Origin: Desulfobacterales bacterium
GTDB taxonomy: Bacteria; Desulfobacterota; Desulfobacteria; Desulfobacterales; QNYZ01
DNA length: 9,319 bases
NCBI GenBank assembly: GCA_029938515.1
Contig: JAOZUU010000071.1
Location: forward strand, 1 to 9,319
Direction: 5' to 3'
Below the pieces are notes generated by a model, which saw nothing but the letters and a program-made list of their open reading frames with translations, made no database searches and was not told the origin of the DNA. This document shows positions 6,971 through 9,319 of this stretch, piece by piece. Positions within the stretch are counted from its first letter, which is position 1. Each line of letters opens with the position of its first letter. A program made the position numbers and the translations under genes.

Positions 6971-6977
6971 CTCCCTT
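6971..6977 (-). promoter_or_regulatory. Ribosome-binding site that decides the isomerase start
   Basis: AAGGGAG on the minus strand, 8 nt before ATG 6962. It supports the internal methionine (MAVPK...) over the upstream in-frame ATG at 7004. The residues between the two starts show no resemblance to crotonase N-termini. Confidence 0.6.
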
Positions 6978-6990
6978 GAATTTGTTGGTT

Positions 6991-7046
6991 AGGGACACGG
7001 ACAAAAAGACAAGTAAGATCGTGGATTTTATTCTTTCCGGGTCCCT
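6991..7046. repeat. Imperfect inverted repeat between the beta-helix gene and the isomerase gene
   Basis: AGGGACACGG (6991-7000) pairs with CCGGGTCCCT (7037-7046) at nine of ten positions, with a 36-nt loop. The right arm touches the stop codon of the beta-helix gene. It could work as a weak hairpin separating two minus-strand genes or be the remnant of a REP-type repeat. There is no U-tract directly after it, so it is not called a terminator. Confidence 0.3.
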
Positions 7047-8161
7047 TAGTGCTCAATCGCCGAATTCGTCACAATCGGATCGCCATTGCCTAGATAGAAA
7101 ATGCCGGGATAACCTTGTGTTTCAAAGCCTGCGCTTGGGTTTCGAGAGAGGATCGAATCGGTGATACGCAGCGTGCCACTACGATCATTACTGACGAAAA
7201 AGATGGCGCCGCCGCCCTCTTTGGCGGTGTTGTTCTTGATCGTGGTACCGCAGATATCTAGTGTGAAAGTATTGCCGTCATTATAAATCGCCCCACCGCT
7301 CCCCCCCCCAGGGGTGCCCGGTTGCGCAGGGTTAGCGCCATAGCCAATCGCTTTGTTGTGGCTAAACAGGGAATTGATAACCGTGAACGAAACGCCGATG
7401 CTGCTCAGGCCGCCGCCATTTGAACAGATGTTGCCTTTGCCTGGGCTGCCGCCAAAGGTGCTGTTCACGACAAAAACAGGCAGCCCTTGATATTGGCTGA
7501 AAACACGCACGGCGGCACCGCCAACATCCGGCCCGGTATCGTCGCAAATATTATTTTCGAAGCGCGAGTTGACGATTTTGAACCGCCCACCTCTTACCCA
7601 AATCGCTCCACCGCCGTCATAATTGGGTTCTCCCTTACTGTTGCCGTTTTTAAAGGTCAGGTTTTGTACGGTGAGTTGTGGGTGATCCTGATTTTGGCAA
7701 TGCGAAGTCGTCCAGATCTGATTCGGATCACAGGTATTCATATATAAAATTCTTCTTGCACCCGCGCCACTGAGCGTCACCTTGTTACCACCGTCAATAA
7801 CAATCTTTGGGCCAGTGTTGTTGAATACTTTTGCGGCCTGCTGCATCGTAATCTCAACGGGTGAGGGGCCGCAATTGAAGGTAATAATGCCGCCCTTAGC
7901 GACGGCTGCAACAACCGCCGCACTGGTACAGCTTTGGGGCGTGCCATTGCCAATGACATGATCAGGGGTGCTGGTGTTCTCTGCGCGCCCTTGTGTTGGA
8001 ACCGGGCATCGCTTTGAGCTACCTGGTGTGGAATTTTTAGCGCCAGCAAGAATACCGGGAATAGCCATTAGCAGGAAATCGTCGTCGCTTTGGGCCCAAA
8101 TAGATTCGACTGGAATCAGAAACAGCAATATCAGGGAAAACGATTTAGTTTTACACATCAT
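7046..8161 (-). CDS. Secreted right-handed parallel beta-helix (polymorphic-repeat) protein
   Basis: 371 aa. An N-terminal signal peptide (K4, K6, hydrophobic residues 7-18) likely ends near SIWA-Q (20-24), so the product is exported. The body has repeated beta-helix turns with N/G-rich ladders: LTVQNLTFKNGNS, FKIVNSRFENN, FVVNSTFGGS, FTVINSLFSHN, LDICGTTIKNN, LRITDSILSRN. Each is a V/I-x-N/D-S-x-F type strand followed by a turn, as in pectate-lyase-fold and choice-of-anchor proteins. Several cysteines after the signal suggest disulfides in the periplasm or outside the cell. No enzyme active site or C-terminal anchor is recognisable; it ends within a repeat-like segment. ATG-ATG start at 8161/8158 without a clear Shine-Dalgarno, 6 nt after the stop of the upstream pseudogene. 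Coding composition appears more GC-rich than the acyl-CoA genes, hinting at separate origin. Function unknown: adhesion or polysaccharide binding are possible. Confidence 0.85.
   Translation of the reverse strand: MMCKTKSFSLILLFLIPVESIWAQSDDDFLLMAIPGILAGAKNSTPGSSKRCPVPTQGRAENTSTPDHVIGNGTPQSCTSAAVVAAVAKGGIITFNCGPSPVEITMQQAAKVFNNTGPKIVIDGGNKVTLSGAGARRILYMNTCDPNQIWTTSHCQNQDHPQLTVQNLTFKNGNSKGEPNYDGGGAIWVRGGRFKIVNSRFENNICDDTGPDVGGAAVRVFSQYQGLPVFVVNSTFGGSPGKGNICSNGGGLSSIGVSFTVINSLFSHNKAIGYGANPAQPGTPGGGSGGAIYNDGNTFTLDICGTTIKNNTAKEGGGAIFFVSNDRSGTLRITDSILSRNPSAGFETQGYPGIFYLGNGDPIVTNSAIEH
7301..7309 (-). repeat. G9 homopolymer tract inside the beta-helix gene
   Basis: Nine consecutive G on the coding strand encode three Gly codons in the PGGGSGG loop. 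Tracts of this length are prone to slipped-strand change, and a one-base change would truncate the last third of the protein. Whether it really varies is not visible from one sequence. Confidence 0.6.
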
Positions 8162-8167
8162 AACTAT

Positions 8168-8655
8168 TCATCTGGAATCCATTAACAATAACAAACTGGT
8201 AATACCCCCAAGTGTGTATGGGGTGCCAGATGTTCCCCTATACGCTACCACATAATCTACAGTAGAACCACCTCCTGATCCTCCAAGATTCCAGTTTGAT
8301 GTGAAAATAATTTTATTTCCATCAGGGCTAATAGATCCTTTTGCCTGAGCCTCATAATCAACCTCATCTGTTCTGGAATGTCCAAAAAGTTTGACTGTAC
8401 CGGTGCCATCAAGCTTAAGAAGAAATATTTCTGTTCGATGATAATACTCGGAAAATATTTAGTTCCAAGAATTTTGTCATTTTTGATATCGTAAACAGAT
8501 GCATTTTTTTCATTTTGACTGGTTGCTGCAACATACCTGTCATCAGCAGATATATTTCCCTCCCACGGACCTATTGTACATTCGCCGTATCCGGGAAACT
8601 CATGAAGAATAGTGACGTTGAAGATATGTACACTCAAAGGCGGTTGTGGTGTCAA
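8168..8655 (-). pseudogene. Truncated, frameshifted beta-propeller (TolB/WD40-like, PD40-type) protein remnant
   Basis: The 5' part reads from about 8655 (no ATG; directly preceded by an in-frame TAG) with EGNISADDRYVAATSQ and VYDIKNDKILGTKYF, typical of propeller blades. At about 8451-8455 the blade-like reading jumps to the next frame. One extra T in the TTTT run would join KYF to SEYYHRTEIFLLKLDGT. The second frame continues with ISPDGNKIIFTSNW, a textbook PD40/TolB blade, and stops with TGA at 8170-8168. In the original frame the sequence after KYF is not protein-like. The N-terminus is missing and there are too few blades for a closed propeller (usually six to eight), so this is a relic even if the frameshift were a sequencing error. 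It lies 6 nt upstream of the beta-helix gene, on the same strand. Confidence 0.7.
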
Positions 8656-8752
8656 CTATAAATATTTCTAAAAACTGACGTAATTTCGGCATGGAGCGGC
8701 CCCTCTTTGGCGGGCAGGAACAAGGCCATATAGGGTGAACCGGTACAAACGG

Positions 8753-9211
8753 TTAGCTGCCGATACGTTCCACTTTAAAACGATCGCCTTCCGGTTGCGT
8801 TAAATCCACCACCACTTCACTACCGCCGAACCCGTCAACCAGGTCATGGGCCCGGGCCCGAACTTTGTGAACAGCAGCAGAGATTTTTAAACCGTTTTGG
8901 CTGCGGGTAAAGGGCTGTTCCGTTTCGTGGGGGTGCCATAATACCCGGGTGAATTCATCATCAGGATTTACTTTAAGCACGGTATCATCCGGCAGGATCA
9001 CATCCCAGCCGTTGACGTAATCCTTCCACCCGGTATCGGGATGGGAAACGGTCACGTGAAAAGTCCAGATTTCTTTCCCGGTTTCCACGGCTCGAACAAA
9101 CAAGACGTCAGCATTACCCTTTGGCGCTGAAAAAGACATTGTTGCTGGAAGCGCAATCAGTACCAGGGTGATACATACCCATATGAAGTGCTTTGACATC
9201 ACTGATACCAT
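8753..9211 (-). CDS. Small secreted protein of an unnamed conserved family
   Basis: 152 aa from ATG 9211; an in-frame ATG at 9199 would give 148 aa, and neither has a strong ribosome-binding site. Residues 6-28 form a signal peptide (MSKHF, hydrophobic core 9-21, likely cut after FSA at 27-29), so the product should be periplasmic or secreted. There are no cysteines in the mature part and no lipobox. The mature part begins with ADVLFVRAVETG and has WTFHVTVSHPDTGWKDYV (49-66), HPHETEQPFTRS (93-104) and AHDLVDGFGG (121-130). I recall this pattern of beta-strand-rich protein with an HPHxxEQPFTRS core as a recurrent hypothetical family in proteobacteria; no function is known to me. The His93/His95/Glu97 cluster could be a metal site, which is speculation. 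The nearest neighbours are a pseudogene and a palindromic repeat, so it seems a stand-alone gene. Confidence 0.8.
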   Translation of the reverse strand: MVSVMSKHFIWVCITLVLIALPATMSFSAPKGNADVLFVRAVETGKEIWTFHVTVSHPDTGWKDYVNGWDVILPDDTVLKVNPDDEFTRVLWHPHETEQPFTRSQNGLKISAAVHKVRARAHDLVDGFGGSEVVVDLTQPEGDRFKVERIGS

Positions 9212-9224
9212 CGTCTCAATGTTG

Positions 9225-9260
9225 AAATCCCCCTAAATCCCCCTTTTCAAAGGGGGATTT
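9225..9260. repeat. Palindromic repeat element with C5/G5 arms just upstream of the small secreted gene
   Basis: Arms AAATCCCCCTTT (9235-9246) and AAAGGGGGATTT (9249-9260) pair perfectly over 12 bp with a 2-nt loop. A further copy of AAATCCCCCT lies directly before it (9225-9234), making a tandem direct repeat. Similar sequences are scattered in many bacterial genomes as REP/MITE-like elements. At 14 nt upstream of the ATG at 9211 it sits where the promoter or 5' leader of the small secreted gene would be. No transposase is nearby. Confidence 0.7.
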
Positions 9261-9319
9261 GGAGGAATATGCCTGTGAACTTTGGACTGCAGATCTATAA
9301 AACCGCTTCTTATAATAAC

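Noticed and set aside
6963..7004. N-terminal extension of the isomerase from ATG 7004
   Set aside because: No ribosome-binding site there, whereas AAGGGAG precedes ATG 6962; the extra 14 residues are not crotonase-like.
8656..8752. Minus-strand frame giving a 25-codon peptide (MALFLPAKEG...) between the small secreted gene and the pseudogene
   Set aside because: It looks somewhat protein-like but has no ribosome-binding site and matches nothing I recognise; it may be part of the decayed propeller region. Nothing else is seen in this gap.
9269..9319. Plus-strand open frame from ATG 9269 with GGAGG just before it, running to the window end (17 codons)
   Set aside because: The GGAGG is only 3 nt from the ATG and partly belongs to the palindromic repeat; too short to judge and no recognisable protein.

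Overview
The window looks like a chromosomal stretch of a moderate-GC, strictly or facultatively anaerobic proteobacterium. The gene style (long-chain acyl-CoA synthetase, crotonase, multifunctional beta-oxidation proteins, Zn-ribbon/OB-fold 'DUF35' partner) is most like Desulfobacterota such as Desulfobacteraceae. That placement is inference from the proteins; there is no rRNA or other taxonomic marker here.

Left and centre (1-6962) form an acyl-CoA catabolism cluster. Two minus-strand genes lie 20 nt apart and are almost certainly co-transcribed. First comes a 711-aa multifunctional protein (hydratase-2, then an SDR 3-hydroxyacyl-CoA dehydrogenase, then SCP-2). Next is a protein that runs off the left edge and joins three modules in one unbroken frame: an HMG-CoA-synthase-like thiolase-fold domain, a Zn-ribbon/OB-fold DUF35 domain and a second SDR domain. 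The two SDR domains are close paralogues (about 75 % identical by hand count). Divergent from this pair, across a 229-bp intergenic region with a central AGTCAA-N6-TTGACT palindrome, is a fadD-like acyl-CoA synthetase. Convergent with it, 9 nt away, is a crotonase carrying the Asp/Glu/Asp signature of delta3,5-delta2,4-dienoyl-CoA isomerase (ECH1). Together they can activate an acid, hydrate the enoyl-CoA, oxidise the 3-hydroxyacyl-CoA, isomerise dienoyl-CoA and perhaps cleave the chain. The set resembles the peroxisomal MFE-2/SCP-2/ECH1 toolkit and suggests an unusual substrate (branched, cyclic, steroid-like or aromatic side chain) rather than plain straight-chain fatty acids.

The most unusual item is the HMG-CoA-synthase-like domain of the fusion. 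Aligned from memory with archaeal HMG-CoA synthases, the catalytic Glu, Cys and His positions are Thr77, Gln108 and Pro232, so ordinary Claisen/thiolase chemistry through a Cys acyl-enzyme seems excluded. By analogy with Cys-less thiolase-fold aldolases that pair with DUF35 proteins (the steroid Ltp2/ChsH2 type), a retro-aldol lyase coupled to a dehydrogenase in one chain is a testable hypothesis.

The right side (7046-9319) has a different, accessory character, all on the minus strand. It holds a secreted right-handed beta-helix protein with a G9 tract in its coding strand, a truncated and frameshifted beta-propeller pseudogene just upstream, and a small secreted protein of an unnamed family with an HPHxxEQPFTRS motif. 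At the far right is a 12-bp-arm palindromic repeat of a type scattered in many bacterial genomes. No tRNA, rRNA, CRISPR array, transposase or phage gene was seen.
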